Below, in pieces: positions 1-11,870 of a DNA stretch of 64,000 nt. Position numbers and translations under genes: made by a program. The notes beneath the pieces were generated by a model, which did not search any database, had not been told where the DNA came from, and saw nothing but the letters and a program-made list of their open reading frames with translations. The DNA is from Azolla caroliniana. Lineage: Eukaryota; Polypodiophyta. Position 1 is the first letter of the stretch. The number at the start of each line of letters is the position of its first letter. Where the stretch lies: NCBI GenBank assembly GCA_043228905.1, contig JBHGNT010000002.1:14942001-15006000 (forward strand), read 5' to 3'.

Positions 1-1469
1 GCGCCGAATATTTGGATGTGCGATAAATTCGGCTTCCTTCCGAAGTATTTTTCGTGCGGGGTGACATCATGCACGCCAGATGTTGTGCACTGGTACATTA
101 GGTAGGTGGCCGTATTTGCAACTTCGGCCCAATATGACTTGGGGATATGCTTCTCGTTCATCATGGCCCGCTCTACTTTAAGGATGTGCCGATTTTTGCA
201 CTCGACTACTCCGTTTTGTTGCGGAGTGTGTTGGCAAGTGAATTCTCGCCGAATTCCTTCCTTTCGGAGGTACGCCGTGAAATCATCTGAGAAGTACTCC
301 TTGCCGCCATCCGATCGAAGGCATCGTACATGTCGGCCCGTGGCTTTCTCGACTTCATTCTTGAAATTTTGGAAGTGTCCGAACACTTCGTTCTTTTGCC
401 GCATCAGGTAGATCCAAGTGTGCCTAGAGAAGTCGTCGATGAAGAGCATGTAATATCGGCATCCGCCGAATGTAGCCATCTGCGTCGGTCCCCATACGTC
501 GGAATGGACTACGTCGAGTAGACCTTTGCTCACGTTCCGCTCTTTCGAGAATGGGTGTCGGTGTTGCTTGCCGAATTGGCACGCTTCGCATACACCTTCA
601 ATCTCCTTTTCTTTGAATGTCGGGAGTCTGATGACGACTCCTTTCGATTTCATTGCTTTGAGTTTGTTGAGATTGATGTGGCCGATTCGCTTGTGCCACA
701 ACTCTATGTCGGAGTCGGCTTTCATGCCCTTTGAGAACATGGCCGATTTCATCTCGTGTGGGTCGAGAATGAACATTCGGCCCTCTCTTCATCCGCGTGC
801 GATGAGTTGGCCCTCTTTTTCGATGAAGCAACCACCTTGATTAAATCGAACTTGCATCCCTTGCTCTACAATTTGGCCGACGGAGACCAAATTCTTCGGA
901 ATGGTCGGTACATGCAAGACATTTTTAATGTAATTTTGCTTACCTTCTTTTCCAAACGGAACATTGCCGATGTGCCGAATCGGGTGCGTAGTGTCATCTC
1001 CAGTTTTGACATAACCGGGTCGCTCCGGCTCTCGAAGTTCTTGGAACCATTCTTGATGCGATGTCATATGGTTCGAGGCACCGGAATCGACGAACCATAC
1101 GTCTTCCGGACCAGAGGCACTAGTTGAGTTAGCGGCCGACATAGAGTTTGCTCTATGTTTCATCATGAACATTCTGCCACAGTCGAAGTTGTGTGCATAC
1201 ATTCTGCTATGATCTTTGTAGTCGGAGTTGTGCCCGTACATTCCGCCACGGTCGGAGTTGTGTGCATACATTCCGCCACGGTCGGAGTTGTGTGCATACA
1301 TTCCGCCACGATCTTTGTAGTCAAAGTTGTGCTTGTACATTCCACTATACTCTTCGTAGTCGGAATTGTGCGCGTAATTCGTGAGTTGTCGGCTTGTGGA
1401 AGCCGATTCACGCATCTTCTTTCGGCACTCTTCTTTGTGCTGGCCGAGCTTTCTGCAAAATATCCGCAT
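1..1469 (-). pseudogene. Ty1-copia protease and integrase, 5' part of pol, runs off the left edge
   Basis: Reading leftwards on the minus strand, a zinc-knuckle half (CRKLGQHKEEC) is followed by an aspartic protease active site (VDSGASNH near 1065), the pre-integrase HHCC motif (LWHKRIGH, then CEAC) and the integrase core with its acidic residues in HSDVWGP, LRSDGGKEY and NGVVECKNR. The frame is interrupted by an in-frame TGA near 790 between protease and integrase, and a frameshift near 1460 splits the zinc knuckle from gag. Integrase runs off the window before reverse transcriptase. This is a decayed copy that would have processed gag-pol and inserted the cDNA. Confidence 0.9.
1182..1372 (-). 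repeat. 30-bp coding tandem repeat in the copia gag-protease linker
   Basis: Five to six copies of a unit of about 30 bp encode a decapeptide repeat of the form MYAHNSDRGG, with variants containing YKDH, between the zinc knuckle and the protease of the minus-strand copia. Spacing is a multiple of three, so the frame stays open. Confidence 0.8.
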
Positions 1470-2243
1470 TCGGTTGCGTTTTGACGGCTCGGGCCAGAGT
1501 GGAAGCTCCCCCTTCTAGCGAAGGTTCCTCGTTGGCCTCCATTTTGCGGTCGAAATTGGGAGTTGTTGTCGTAGGTCGGACCTTGCCTTTTTGCGGTTGA
1601 ATCGGCCTCTCGCTCGTCCACGTCCTCTTCCTCCGTTAGAGTGCGTGTAGAGCATGTGGCCTTCCGACTCATTGCTCCTTGTACGCACGTGGTTTTCTTC
1701 GACCAATAGCATTGATTGGAGCTCGAAGAAGGAGGGAGATTTCTCCCGTGCTAGAACGACGGTTCACATCGCGCCGAACCATGGTGCGAGGCCACCGAGG
1801 CATATTTGCACCATCTCATCATCATGTATACTTACGCTTATTGAGCCGAGTGAGTTGCTAAGCTCCTTGATCTTCAAGGTGTATGTCGTGATGGACATGT
1901 CCCTTTGTTGAATGTTGTTCAACTCTTGGCGGAGTTGAAGCTTCCTCGGGGTCGTGTTGGTGGCGAAAATCTTTCGTAGATTTTCCCACGCTTCCTTCGG
2001 TGTCTTGGCTTCTCGAATGTGGTTGTGAACACATGTCGCCAAACAATACATCACGCGGCTTGCGGCTTGCTCCCATGTCGCGTATTCGGGAGCCGCTTCG
2101 GCGGGTCGATCTTCATGCGCTCCTTTGATGTAGCTCCAATAGCCTTGTCCGACAAGGTATTGGTGCATCTTGTACTCCCAAGATGCGAAGTTGTTTCGAT
2201 CCAACTTCTCAGTAGGGAGAGGGCTCCCCATTTGAGTATTCAT
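1470..2243 (-). pseudogene. Ty1-copia gag (UBN2-type), frameshifted
   Basis: The start is placed at the ATG at 2243 (MNTQMGSPLP), about 150 bp downstream of the primer-binding site. The protein shows the copia gag pattern: LDRNNFASWEYKMHQYLVGQ, then WEQAASRVMYCLA, then AKTPKEAWENLRKIF, and the KELSNSLGSI region. The gag domain is open to about 1764. Beyond that, a basic RGRGRARGRFNRK-type stretch and the first half of the zinc knuckle lie in other frames, so at least two frameshifts are present. It would form the particle and bind RNA if intact. Confidence 0.85.
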
Positions 2244-2390
2244 TGTGTCGATTCTTCTTCTTCTTCTTCTCGCTTTGAATGCGTGGTATGTAGCGAAGCT
2301 ACGATAGCGATGAGCCGGTTCTTGGTCGTCGGCGTGGAGCACAACACACGATCACAATGAGGTGAATGGGCTAGATCGAGCTACCAAATC

Positions 2391-2402
2391 ACTCTAATAC
2401 CA
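2391..2402 (-). promoter_or_regulatory. Copia primer-binding site
   Basis: On the minus strand this reads TGGTATTAGAGT, close to the plant copia site TGGTATCAGAGC that pairs with initiator methionine tRNA. It lies just upstream of the minus-strand gag, as expected. Confidence 0.75.
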
Positions 2403-2605
2403 TATAAAGAATCAAGAGATGGATTCTGTTGAAGCGGAATAGGTGTGAACTCTGTGTGTGTGTGTGTATGAGATAGATAGAGAGAGAGAGACACACACAC
2501 ACAGTATACGCAAGGTTGAGTATATTAACAAAGGAGAAAGACACAACATTATACAAGGTGGGAGGAGGGTGCTTTATGTAGTCACCCTCTCTCTTCATTA
2601 ACTAC
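2403..2605 (-). repeat. Probable 5' LTR of the minus-strand copia
   Basis: Sequence next to the primer site, containing a GT-rich run, AG/AC dinucleotide runs (2450-2505) and no coding potential. To its right begins coding sequence of a different copia, so the LTR should end near 2600. Canonical TG...CA ends are not clear, so the limits are approximate. Confidence 0.45.
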
Positions 2606-2607
2606 AA

Positions 2608-3245
2608 GCCTCATATGCCACCCCTTTGCTGTAGCGACGGCTAGTAGAACTCGCACGGTAGTCATCTTCACAACCGGCGTAATCTACGCCGTGCTTCTAC
2701 GCATAGCCTTTTGCAACTAAACGGGCCTTATAGCGGTTGACAGAGCCTCCGGTGTTGTACTTGACCTTGTACACCCATCGGCATCCAATCGGCTTTACAC
2801 CCTTCGGTGCGTGAACCAGGTCCCAAGTCTCATTATCAGTCAAAGCGCGCATCTCTTCCTCTATCGCGGCACACTAGTTTGCGTCTTTCGCTGCTTTTGC
2901 ATAGCTCTCCGGCTCACGTACTTCCGCTACTCGCATCATGTACGCGTAATGGTGTGCCATGTATTCATTGTACCCTACCTCTTTACGAGGTTCCTCAAGC
3001 TGGCAGATCGGAGTAATTCGTGATTACCCGACTTCACGGCCTTTTCGGCCGATTTTGACCTCTTCCGTGGAGGTTCCTTCTAAATTGGCTCGAAGTAAAA
3101 TACGCTCCGATCTGATTTGGCACCGTCGAAGTCGTACTCCGACATCTTCTTCTTCCCCTTCTCCTTACACGTAAACCGTCTCCTCGGTTCCTTACGTGGG
3201 GATAATATGGCTAAGTCTCCACTACTCGTCGCCTTCTCAATAGGT
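2608..3245 (-). pseudogene. Ty1-copia reverse transcriptase, N-terminal half, inverted
   Basis: Minus-strand translation gives the start of copia reverse transcriptase: an AIEEEMRAL segment, ETWDLVHAPKG, the conserved CRWVYKVKYN and then YKARLVAKGYA. Two in-frame TAG codons interrupt it. It ends near 3245, and the C-terminal half of a copia reverse transcriptase starts within 50 bp on the opposite strand, so an inversion or nested insertion has broken the gene here. Confidence 0.8.
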
Positions 3246-3282
3246 AGGTACAACCCCCGGATTTCGATCTGAATGAAACACT

Positions 3283-5034
3283 TTGGCAATTTGCCGACTG
3301 AAGAAGTCACTCTACGAACTTAAGCAAGCCCTGCGAGCCTGGAATGCAAAGATTACACAACGGTTCTGTAAGAAGGGGTTTACGACGTTGAAATTGGACT
3401 CTTCACTATTTGTTCAGCAAGGTCAACATGGAACGGTTAGCCTTCTACTGTATGTTGATGATTTAGTCATCGCCGGTGCCGACCAGGACGAAATCCGCCG
3501 TGTAAAGTCTCAGCTTACGGCATCATTCGAAATGAAGGATCTTGGAGACCTTCATTACTTCCTCGGGATCGAAGTGATCCGCGCCCCCGAAGGCATATTG
3601 ATCAGCCCACGTCATTATGCGCTAAATATGCTCTTCAAGTTTGGGATGGAAAACTATAAGCCCATCTTGACCCCTCTAGATAGAAACGTAAAACTTCGCC
3701 GAGATTCGGGAAAGGAGTGTGACCCGACATGGTTCCGAAAAATTGTCGTAAGCCTCATCTATTTGACGATTACTCGGCCGGACCTCAGCTACCCGATCGG
3801 ACTGATCAATCAGTTTATGTCGTAGCCTACGGTCGAACACTTTCAGTGCACGCAAAGGATATTGCGATATGTTAGTGGCACGAAAGACATGGGGTTGCTG
3901 TATCGGATAGGCATAGCCAAACAGTTGGTTAGCTACACAGATGCCGATTGGGCCGGAAATGCCAGTGATCATAGATCCACATCTGGATATGCCTTCTCAT
4001 TAGGAAGTGTGGCAATCGCATGGAGCAGTAAGAAGCACCTGACAGTAGCACTGTTGAGCACGGAGGCCGAATATCGAGGGGCGACTATCGCTACGTGCGA
4101 AGTCATTGGGCTGAAACGACTGTTATCGGATCTACATGTAGAGGTGTCTGATCCAACGATGATCTATTGCGACAAGCTCAATAGTATCCACCTTGCAAAA
4201 AATCCTGTACTCCATGCCCGGACCAAGCACATTGAGGTGCACTACCATTTTTTCTGTGAGTGGGTCCTTTCCGTTGAAGTGGAACTAGCATATGTTTCGA
4301 CGGATCGGCAAGTTGCCGACATCTTCACCAAACCTCTTGGTCTCGACAAGTTGCGACATTTCTCAAGTAAGCTAGGTTTGTGTCACCTCGACACGTTGAA
4401 CTTGATGGGAAGACATGAACAAGAGAGTGAAAGGAGCGGAGGTGATCATCACAACGGAAGTGACCGTGATGCGGAGTCGGATGAAGAATTCGATTTCGGG
4501 CCAGCTGAAAAAGCCAAAGAAGAGAGCAATGACTGTAATTGTAGGGAAGAGGCGAGGACAGTCGAATCAGGGGGAGGTAAGGCCAAGACCAAGACGTGGT
4601 TTGACATTGTCAAAGGCCTAAAGACTGAAGACGAATTAGAGACAGCCAACTCGGATGTAAGTGGAATTGAATCGGAAGAGACCGATTCAATCAAAATGTT
4701 CGATTTAGATATTACGAATCAACTGAGGGCCAAGCAAAGGAAAGGGTTGCGGAGGGGGCACCAACACCGCAACAACAAGGGAGCTGAGAGGGGCCAAATG
4801 AGCAGACTAGCCGAGAATCAACTGAGGGCCAAGCGGAGGAAAGGGTTGCGGAGGAGGCACCAACACCGCAACAACAAGGGAGCTGAGAAGGGCCAAATGA
4901 GCAGACTAGCTGAGAATCAACTGAGGGCCAAGTGGAGGAAAGGGTTGCGGAGGAGGCACCAACACTGCAACCACAAGGGAGCTGAGAAGGGCCAAATGAG
5001 CAGACTAGCCAACCAGAAGGGTCGAGGAATGTAG
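3283..5034 (+). pseudogene. Ty1-copia reverse transcriptase C-terminal half, RNase H and repeat-bearing tail
   Basis: One frame carries CRLKKSLYELKQ, the active-site YVDD (LLLYVDDLVIAG near 3450), KDLGDLHYFLGIEV and then RNase H (YTDADWAGN, LLSTEAEYR, KHIEVHYHF, VADIFTKPL). A single TAG at 3823 in an otherwise open frame sits where a glutamine codon is likely. After RNase H the frame continues for about 200 residues into an acidic region and then three basic 33-residue repeats before a stop and a polypurine tract (GAGCTTGAGGGGGAG) next to an LTR. The long C-terminal tail is not usual for copia. Confidence 0.88.
4717..5013 (+). repeat. Three tandem 99-bp coding repeats
   Basis: Units start at 4717, 4816 and 4915, 99 bp each, encoding a 33-residue basic unit beginning NQLRAK and ending GQMSRLA. 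The units differ by a few bases. They sit between RNase H and the 3' LTR. Further short repeats of the type GGAGAAGCT follow at 5085-5160. Confidence 0.95.
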
Positions 5035-5191
5035 AATCGAACAGGTCGAGGAGCGCGACTGAGACGTGAAGCCAGGAGAAGCTGGAGTGAAGATCTGGAG
5101 AAGCTGGAGCTGGAGAAGCTGGAGACGTGAAGCCAGGAGAAGCCAGGAGAAGCTGGAGCATGTGGAACTTCAAGTTGAGCTTGAGGGGGAG

Positions 5192-5610
5192 TGTTGAGTG
5201 ACAAGCTCAACATTGGGTGCGTAACACGATGTGTAACCCAGTGCGTAGACTGGGTGCGTAAAACAGTATGCATAACATGGCCGTATCGGTGCATAAACCA
5301 GAAGGCTGTTAGTATGGTATTCCTCGTAAGGAATCATTTTGGGAGTTAGTGTAGTAGGCTCATTTATGAGTAGTCAAGGATTGTCAGTACTTGTGTCAGC
5401 CCGATAGTCACGGCTTGTATAAAAGGTGCTCACTAAGCAAGAACTATGTCTAGAGTGTCATTATTTTGAAATAGAACTGAGTTGTCTGCTCTCTCTTTGT
5501 CTCTGCCTCTCCATTCCCAACTCTACGTTTTCTGTGTTTTACCAAACTGTCGTTCTCCAAATTGTGTACTCTGTGTTTCGCATACTGTTCCGCACACGTA
5601 TTCTTTTACA
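5192..5610 (+). repeat. Copia LTR A (419 bp)
   Basis: Starts TGTTGAGTGAC directly after a polypurine tract and ends TTTTACA. It contains a TATA box (TATAAAAGG near 5417), which suits the U3/R promoter of a 3' LTR belonging to the RT/RNase H fragment on its left. Confidence 0.75.
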
Positions 5611-6228
5611 ATCATAGTATAAGCCCGATTTGAATCCACCTAACCTGACCGAGGAAGAGTTGAACGTCAACTTGGAAGACGATATTTGGACAAGTCCTCT
5701 AATAGAGGAAAATCCAAGCCCACCCAAGCCTTGAAGCATTCCAATCATGTTGCGGCCAAGTTTGAACTTGGACAAAGGCAAAGGTAAGATGCCCGAATAC
5801 AAAGTCAACCACCTAGATGACAGTGATTCGGATGTGTCGGCTCGTTCACTAGATAGTAAGTTTGGTGTACCCATCATGCGGACACCCGGAGTACAAAAGG
5901 CACTCTTGTCTGCAAATGAAAAACTTTGACGCTCTTCTAAAGAGAAGAACCCCGACTCTAAGCTTGGCTACAACGAGTACATGGCCCATCATTATGCCTT
6001 TGCGATGAAGGTAGTGGCTGAACAAGAGCCCGAGAGATCATGACCCACGATGGGTGCAAGCACTCGGCCTTCGACCATTTAGCGCTACAAGCCTTCGTCA
6101 CAGGCTTGAGGGGGAGGAACCGAGACTCCCGCCACGACGAAAGCCGCACAGAAGCCGACATCGAAAGTTGGACAGTGCCGAAAGAAAAACCGGATGTCGG
6201 ATGCCTCACACTTGAGCTTGAGGGGGCA
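5611..6228 (+). pseudogene. Internally deleted copia remnant
   Basis: Carries the conserved linker that precedes copia reverse transcriptase (NEYMAHHYAFAMKVV near 5972) and then jumps to the extreme 3' end of an element (polypurine tract GAGCTTGAGGGGGCA) immediately before LTR B. Reverse transcriptase and RNase H are missing. Short open stretches (5747-5929, 6040-6234) are fragments only. Confidence 0.65.
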
Positions 6229-6647
6229 TGTTGAGATATTTAGTTAGTTAGTCAACACACGTAACTTAGTAATTACCTAGATATAATCTAGTTAGTGTGT
6301 TGACCTTAAAGCCTTAAATAGGATTTTGTACTTGAGTGAGATATGTTGTAGATCTTCCACTACCAAGTATGTTTAATAAAGGTCATACACCTTTGTACCT
6401 ATATTCTACTCACACATGTGCACCTTTGCACATGAGATGTATATATACTTTATTGTGGGTATTTTGGTATTTCATAATGTTTTTTAATATAGTTAATCAT
6501 TCCCCATCTTCTCTCGTTGCTCATAAGTGTTCTTTCTCTCTTCGTCTTAGACTCTCACATACATACACACACATCGCATAATCTTCTGCAGCTTAATCAC
6601 ATAATTAGGTACTAATTAACCCATAGTTAATTACCTAATTCTTAACA
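6229..6647 (+). repeat. Copia LTR B (419 bp)
   Basis: Starts TGTTGAGATATT after a polypurine tract and ends TAATTCTTAACA. It is AT-rich and not similar to LTR A despite the equal length. It abuts the L1 reverse transcriptase at 6648, so this copia inserted into the L1; the left partner lies outside the window. Confidence 0.8.
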
Positions 6648-8520
6648 ATACCTTCCACAAAATTCCAGTCAACCCTATCATATCCTTTCTCAAAATCCAG
6701 CAACAACACGGCTAGGTTTTGTTTGTTTTTCACCGCTACTCCAGTGGCCTCCCAAAACATGAAAACATTATCCATAATACTCCTTCCCCGCATAAATTCA
6801 GTTTGCGATACATGAATTATCTTTGGTAGTACCTCTTGTAATTGACAACTAAGCAACTTAGCAAATATTTTATAACCAGTATTCAAGACGGTGATCGGCC
6901 TCCACTTACGAATATCTTCCGAAACCCCTTTTGTTTTAGGTATAAGATAAATAATCCCCTCAGATAACAACATGGGCATCTCTCCAGTTTCAAACATATG
7001 TTCGTAAGCGTCTCTTAAGTCTTTCTACAATGTCCCCCAATATTTTTTGTAGAATTTAGGTGTATGACCATCCACTCCAGGACAACTATTGTCCAATAAC
7101 GAGTGTAGTGCTTGTTCCAACTCCAACTCTGTAATAGGTGACATCAATGAATGTTGCATTGCTTGAGTAACCTTGGGCTGAATTTCCGCACATACCTTCA
7201 TTCTATTTTGTCTGATATCCTTAGAAATAGGCTCTTCTGACAAAAGAGTAACATAAATTTTCGTGGCAATTTCCCTTACTGCATTTGGGTCCATTTCAAG
7301 TTCACCATTTTCATTCCGCATACAACAATTTTACATTAGAGACTCTCTCGGGGCCTTTAATATTAAAAAATTGGCTCGTACATCTATCCCTGATTTGCGT
7401 CCATCTTGAAGTAGAATTGTGATAACGAAATTTACTATGGCATTCTTCCAGATGTTGAACCTATTTTCGGGCTTCTTCAAGATGCAAAGCTACCCATGCA
7501 CACTCTGGCGACTCTGTTGCCATCTTTGCAAAGATATCAACGTTACCCTCAACCTTCTTTCCTTCTCCTGATATTCCATATATTAAGATTTTGATTTCAA
7601 CGCAAAATATTGTGATAGCTCTGTCAAAGTAGAAGCCTCCTTGATTGTATTGGGAACATGCATATTATCTTTCTTCCCTCAAATATCTCTTGCTTGAATA
7701 TACCACTGATCATCTAACATTACTTTTTTGGCTATCCTAAATCGTATGGATGCCATTTTTTATTGACCAAAGGTTCTCAATATAACAGGAACATGATCAG
7801 AGAAAGTTGTGCTTGGCATAATCGTGATATTCCCCCTATTTTAGACAAAGGCCTCCCCCACATAAAATCTATCCAATCTTGAGTGATTGGTTCCACCAAT
7901 TCTCCTATTAGAACGTGAGAAACTGAAGGAATCTTGAGATCTATAGACAATAGGTGTATGCCATGCATCCAAAATACTCGATTTCAAACACATCCGTTCC
8001 CAGACTGTTAGTTCCTCCCTAGGCATCCGTTGCCACACTCCCTCCTTTCCTAGCATCCGAGTTCTGAACCATGTTAAAATCCCCTGTAACACACCAATGA
8101 GACACGTTTGGTAATGCATTTGTAATTTCACACCATAAGTGTTTCCTAGCTGATGCATGATTTGGTGCGTAAATATTCAAGTAACCCCTAGTTGTATGCA
8201 TATCTTGTAACACAATATATTGTGCTCTTCCTGGCACAATGACCTTTTGACATATAATACTTGATTTCCAGTGAGGTGCTATTTCCATACACACACACCC
8301 GTCTTGTGTAGCACTACTGCAAATAGGCGAGATCCAAAACATGTCCCAACTACTAGGTAACATAGTGCCATAGTTCCTTATTCGTTGCTCATTCAAATGA
8401 TGTTCTTGAAACATCATAATAACCAACAACCCATTCGTAAGACACTTTCGTAATGCTTGCCTTAACCTGCCTCTATATCTTTGGTAGAAGGGGCCTCCCA
8501 AGCCCTAAACATTCCAAGTG
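6648..8520 (-). pseudogene. L1-type LINE ORF2: endonuclease and start of reverse transcriptase, truncated
   Basis: From right to left on the minus strand: an APE-type endonuclease (MFQEHHLNE, with its catalytic glutamate, near 8410; GDFNMVQNSD near 8040; SRLDRFYVGE near 7860), a degenerate linker, then reverse transcriptase (ALHSLLDNSCPGVDG, IIYLIPKTKG, RKWRPITVLN, then the motif A aspartate in LLLDFEKGYDRVDW near 6670). Several frameshifts. The frame stops at the copia LTR at 6647, so the rest of the polymerase is missing. Loss of the 3' part is the reverse of normal LINE 5' truncation and is explained by the copia insertion. Confidence 0.85.
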
Positions 8521-9478
8521 AGGAGCCTCATTAACAACCGCTAGAGGTTGAACCATACCCGAGCCTACGAGTCTTAGAGGATGGTTCCATGGAGCTTACC
8601 CCCCCTATCTCCCATAATCACCATTTGGCCTTTGAGTATGTCACAACCTTCTTTAATGAAACGCCAATGATGATGGGCCCGAGCCTTGGCTTGGCTTTTC
8701 AGTACCTCATCTTCATGAATATAAACATACCCAAAATCAAGCAACATGTTTGAAGTTACATCCAATACAACATGTTTGTGATTCTTGCATCCAAATATGG
8801 AACCACTAAACAACTTGCATTCTCTAGTCCGCTCAATAGTGCTTCCCCCAATTGAGGATTTTGCACATATTTGGCAAACTGCTAAACCTATCCTCTCATG
8901 GCCAATATCACATCCGGGTGATTCCATACATTTCTCTCATAACCACATAATGGAAAGGAGTAACCAACAAATGGGCTTTCCAATTGGTTTTTTCTAAATA
9001 AAACATGGACCCTTATTGCAGTGGGGTCATGAACATCCGTAACTCCCAGATGTTTTGTAAAATCATGCCCAAAGGGGGTTGCATAATCAAATATCGAAAA
9101 ACCACCACTTCCGGTATCCTCCTTCAACATCCCACACGTTCTTATCGTGGCCGCATTACACAATTTTTGTGAACATAACGTTCTTTTTGAAGCAAATCTT
9201 CTAGTTACACATCGATCTTGTGGCTAGATGGTATGAACATTTTTCTCCCTTATCTCAGTAGTGGGTGTTGGCTGCTCTTGCATATTAGCTTCTATGTCCA
9301 ATGCATTGTACGCATTAGGCGTGAGGCATGTCTCTTGCATAGGCACCGAATGTGTCTTGCACCCATGCTTAGCCTTTACATTGATCCATTTATTTTTTGT
9401 GTTTCCCCTTGTGCCCTTACACCCATACAATTTGAGTCTAGTTTGTCTTGGCAATTATCTACCTCAGGCCCGTCTTGT
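8521..9478 (-). other. L1 region between ORF1 and ORF2, degenerate
   Basis: Minus-strand frames of 70-120 codons (8574-8927, 8888-9163, 9224-9454) are open but not recognised. By position they are the C-terminal part of L1 ORF1 and the gap before ORF2, scrambled by frameshifts. A cysteine pair (CQIC) near 8865 is the only motif I see. Confidence 0.5.
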
Positions 9479-10165
9479 TTACAATACTTGTAAGAACTTC
9501 TTTTTTTCCGGGACCCCCACTTTAGCATTTCTCCTTGGACAATTCTTGGCTAAATGTCCCATTTGCCGACAATAGAAACATTGTCCAGGGAGTCTGGCAA
9601 ACTCCACCTTTTGCTCTATAAAACCTCCATCATTTGGTAGCATTATGTTTGTAAGTAAGCTTTCGAGGGATCCTACCAAGATTCGGGCTGACTGAAATCC
9701 TGACATTTTAGTTATTCGCATAGCCATATTTTCTTGGACCTTCACCATTGTTCTGATCCTCGAAGCTATCGCTCGAAGCCTCAGTAAGTACTCCTTACGT
9801 AATCCCGGGAAGACAACCGTTAACGGAAATATCCAATCTCCTTTCCATATTGTCTCTATAGGATTAAAACCTTGTTTCCAAGGCATCACAAATGCACGGG
9901 CACCTCTTACATCAAGAGGACTATGTTCCAACATTATACCCACTGATTTGATTGTATCCCATTCCACATGATAAAATCCTCTCTCCATAAATTGGCCATC
10001 TGTTATCCTACCAATTAATCTATGCATAGAGTTTTGTAAACAATCTTTGCATTCACCTCTATTCGGTCGAGCTCTCACCACTCTGTAGATCACGGAGAGT
10101 TCGGTTAGCCAATGAACCTCCAACTTAAATTTAGCCTCCTCTTCGGGCGAGAATATGATCGACAT
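9479..10165 (-). pseudogene. L1 ORF1 (gag-like, DUF4283-type with zinc knuckle)
   Basis: Starts at an ATG at 10165 (MSIIFSPEEE). The first 150 residues resemble the DUF4283 domain of plant L1 ORF1 proteins (LIGRITDGQF, ARAFVMPWKQGF, WKGDWIFPLTVVFPGLRKEY), followed by a CCHC zinc knuckle (CFYCRQMGHLAKNC). It binds L1 RNA in the family. The frame is open for 228 codons and then lost, so the C-terminus is broken. It lies upstream of ORF2 on the same strand. Confidence 0.85.
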
Positions 10166-10689
10166 CGGCTACTCCTCAGAATCTATTGGTGGGGATGCTT
10201 CTTTAGAGTTCCCCTGTTGTGTATGTATGTATGTATGTATGCTACTCCAAATTTGTATATATTGTTTGCTTAATAATTCTTTACTATTTCATTAAATTAT
10301 CTAATATAAATATTAATTAATACCCTTATATATCAATTTTGTACCTCAGTGGTTAATTTAAACGGGTGAAAGCATGCAAGCATAAACAATTAGCTATGTC
10401 CTTGACATAGCTAATTAGCTATGCAAAAAGCTACTATTAATAAATAGTCATTTTTTGCAAAAAGCCACCATTAATAAATTAGCTATGCAAAAAGCTACCA
10501 TTGAAAAGAGTAGAGATTTTAATTAAATAAATGAGCACCATAAATGTGCAACAAAAATTGATATGTGCACCATAAATTATATACCGAATTCCTAGGTCCA
10601 TTATGCATGATCCTTTGCCACATCACGTGGGCCATCTTTGGTTGACTATTTTGGCTTAGATTACTACCATTGTTGCTAAACCCTATTGA
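10166..10689. other. AT-rich stretch with TAGCTAATTAGCTA-type motifs
   Basis: No gene seen. 10166-10240 is probably L1 5' untranslated sequence, including a GTAT microsatellite at 10220. 10385-10505 holds several copies of ATTAGCTATGCAAAAAGCTA, which shares its core with the minisatellites at 12.8-14.0 and 18.3-20.6 kb. It may be the left end region of the two-gene element that follows. Confidence 0.5.
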
Positions 10690-11870
10690 GTCCACTCCTC
10701 CATAGCCGCCATTCTATACTCAGTTACCGACACTGAGTGGTCCAAGTATCATCTAGCACTGTTCGATTCAATGGATTTCACTCCTCCATTGCCGTCATTC
10801 TACACTCAGTTGTCACCACTGTTCAGTCCAAGCATCTTTTGTCAGGTTCACTCCTCCATTGCCGCCATTGTACACTCAGTTGCCACTATTGTGAAGGTCG
10901 TATATTGTTGCCACTTTTCGATCCGACGGAGTTAACTTCTTCTCCATTGCCACCATTTCTACTCTCAGTTACCATCAATGTGCGTTCCAAGCATCATCTA
11001 CCACTGTTCGATCTGACGGAGTTCACTCCTCCATTGCCATCATTCTACACTCAGTTACCGCTACTATTTGGTGACCGGTCTTGGATTGTTGCCACTATTG
11101 TGAAGGTCGTATATTGCTGCCACTTTTCGATCCGACGGAGTTAACTCCTTCTCCACTGCCACCATTTCTACTCTCAGTTACCATCAATGTGCGTTCCAAG
11201 CATCATCTACCACTGTTCGATCTGACGGAGCTCACTCCTCCATTGCCATCATTCTACACTCAGTTACCGCTACTATTCGGTGACCGGTCTTGGATTGCTA
11301 CCACTTTTCGATTTGACGGAGTTCAGTCATCCATTGCCATCATTCTACACTTAGTAACCACTATTGTTCGGTCGTGTATTGCTGCCACATTTCGATCTGA
11401 GGGAGTTCACTCCTCCACTGCCGCCATTGTACTCTCAATTGTCGTCACTGTGCGTTCCAAGCATCATCTGCCACTGTTCGATTTGACGGAGTTCAGTCAT
11501 CCATTGCCATCATTCTACACTTAGTTGCCACTACTGTTTGATGGTTTAGGGAGCAGTTTGATGGTTTGCTGCTACACTTAGTTGCCGCTTTTCGATCTGA
11601 AGGAGTTCACTCCTTCTCCACTACTGCCATTCTACTCTCAGTTGTCGTCACTATGGATTCCAAGCACCATCTGCCACTGTTCGATCCGACGGAATTCACT
11701 CCTCCATTGCTATCCTTCTAAACTCAGTTGCCGCCATTGTTCGGTCCTAGATTGTTCGATCAAACGGAGTTCACTCCTCCACTACCGCCATTCTACACTC
11801 AGTTGTTGCCACTATTTGGCCCTAGATTATCGCCATTGTTCGGTCTTGGATTTGAATAATCATTCTGTCT
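10690..11870 (+). repeat. Diverged tandem repeat, subunit about 100 bp
   Basis: Repeated phrases such as TTCGATCTGACGGAGTTCAC and CATTCTACACTCAGTT recur about every 50-110 bp. A higher-order spacing of 209 bp is visible between the copies of TGCGTTCCAAGCATC at 10981 and 11190. Open frames across it are a by-product of a unit without stops. I see no protein motif. Confidence 0.85.

Noticed and set aside
5192-6647. LTR A and LTR B as a pair from one copia
   Set aside because: Both are 419 bp but their sequences are not similar, so the equal length is coincidence and they belong to different elements.
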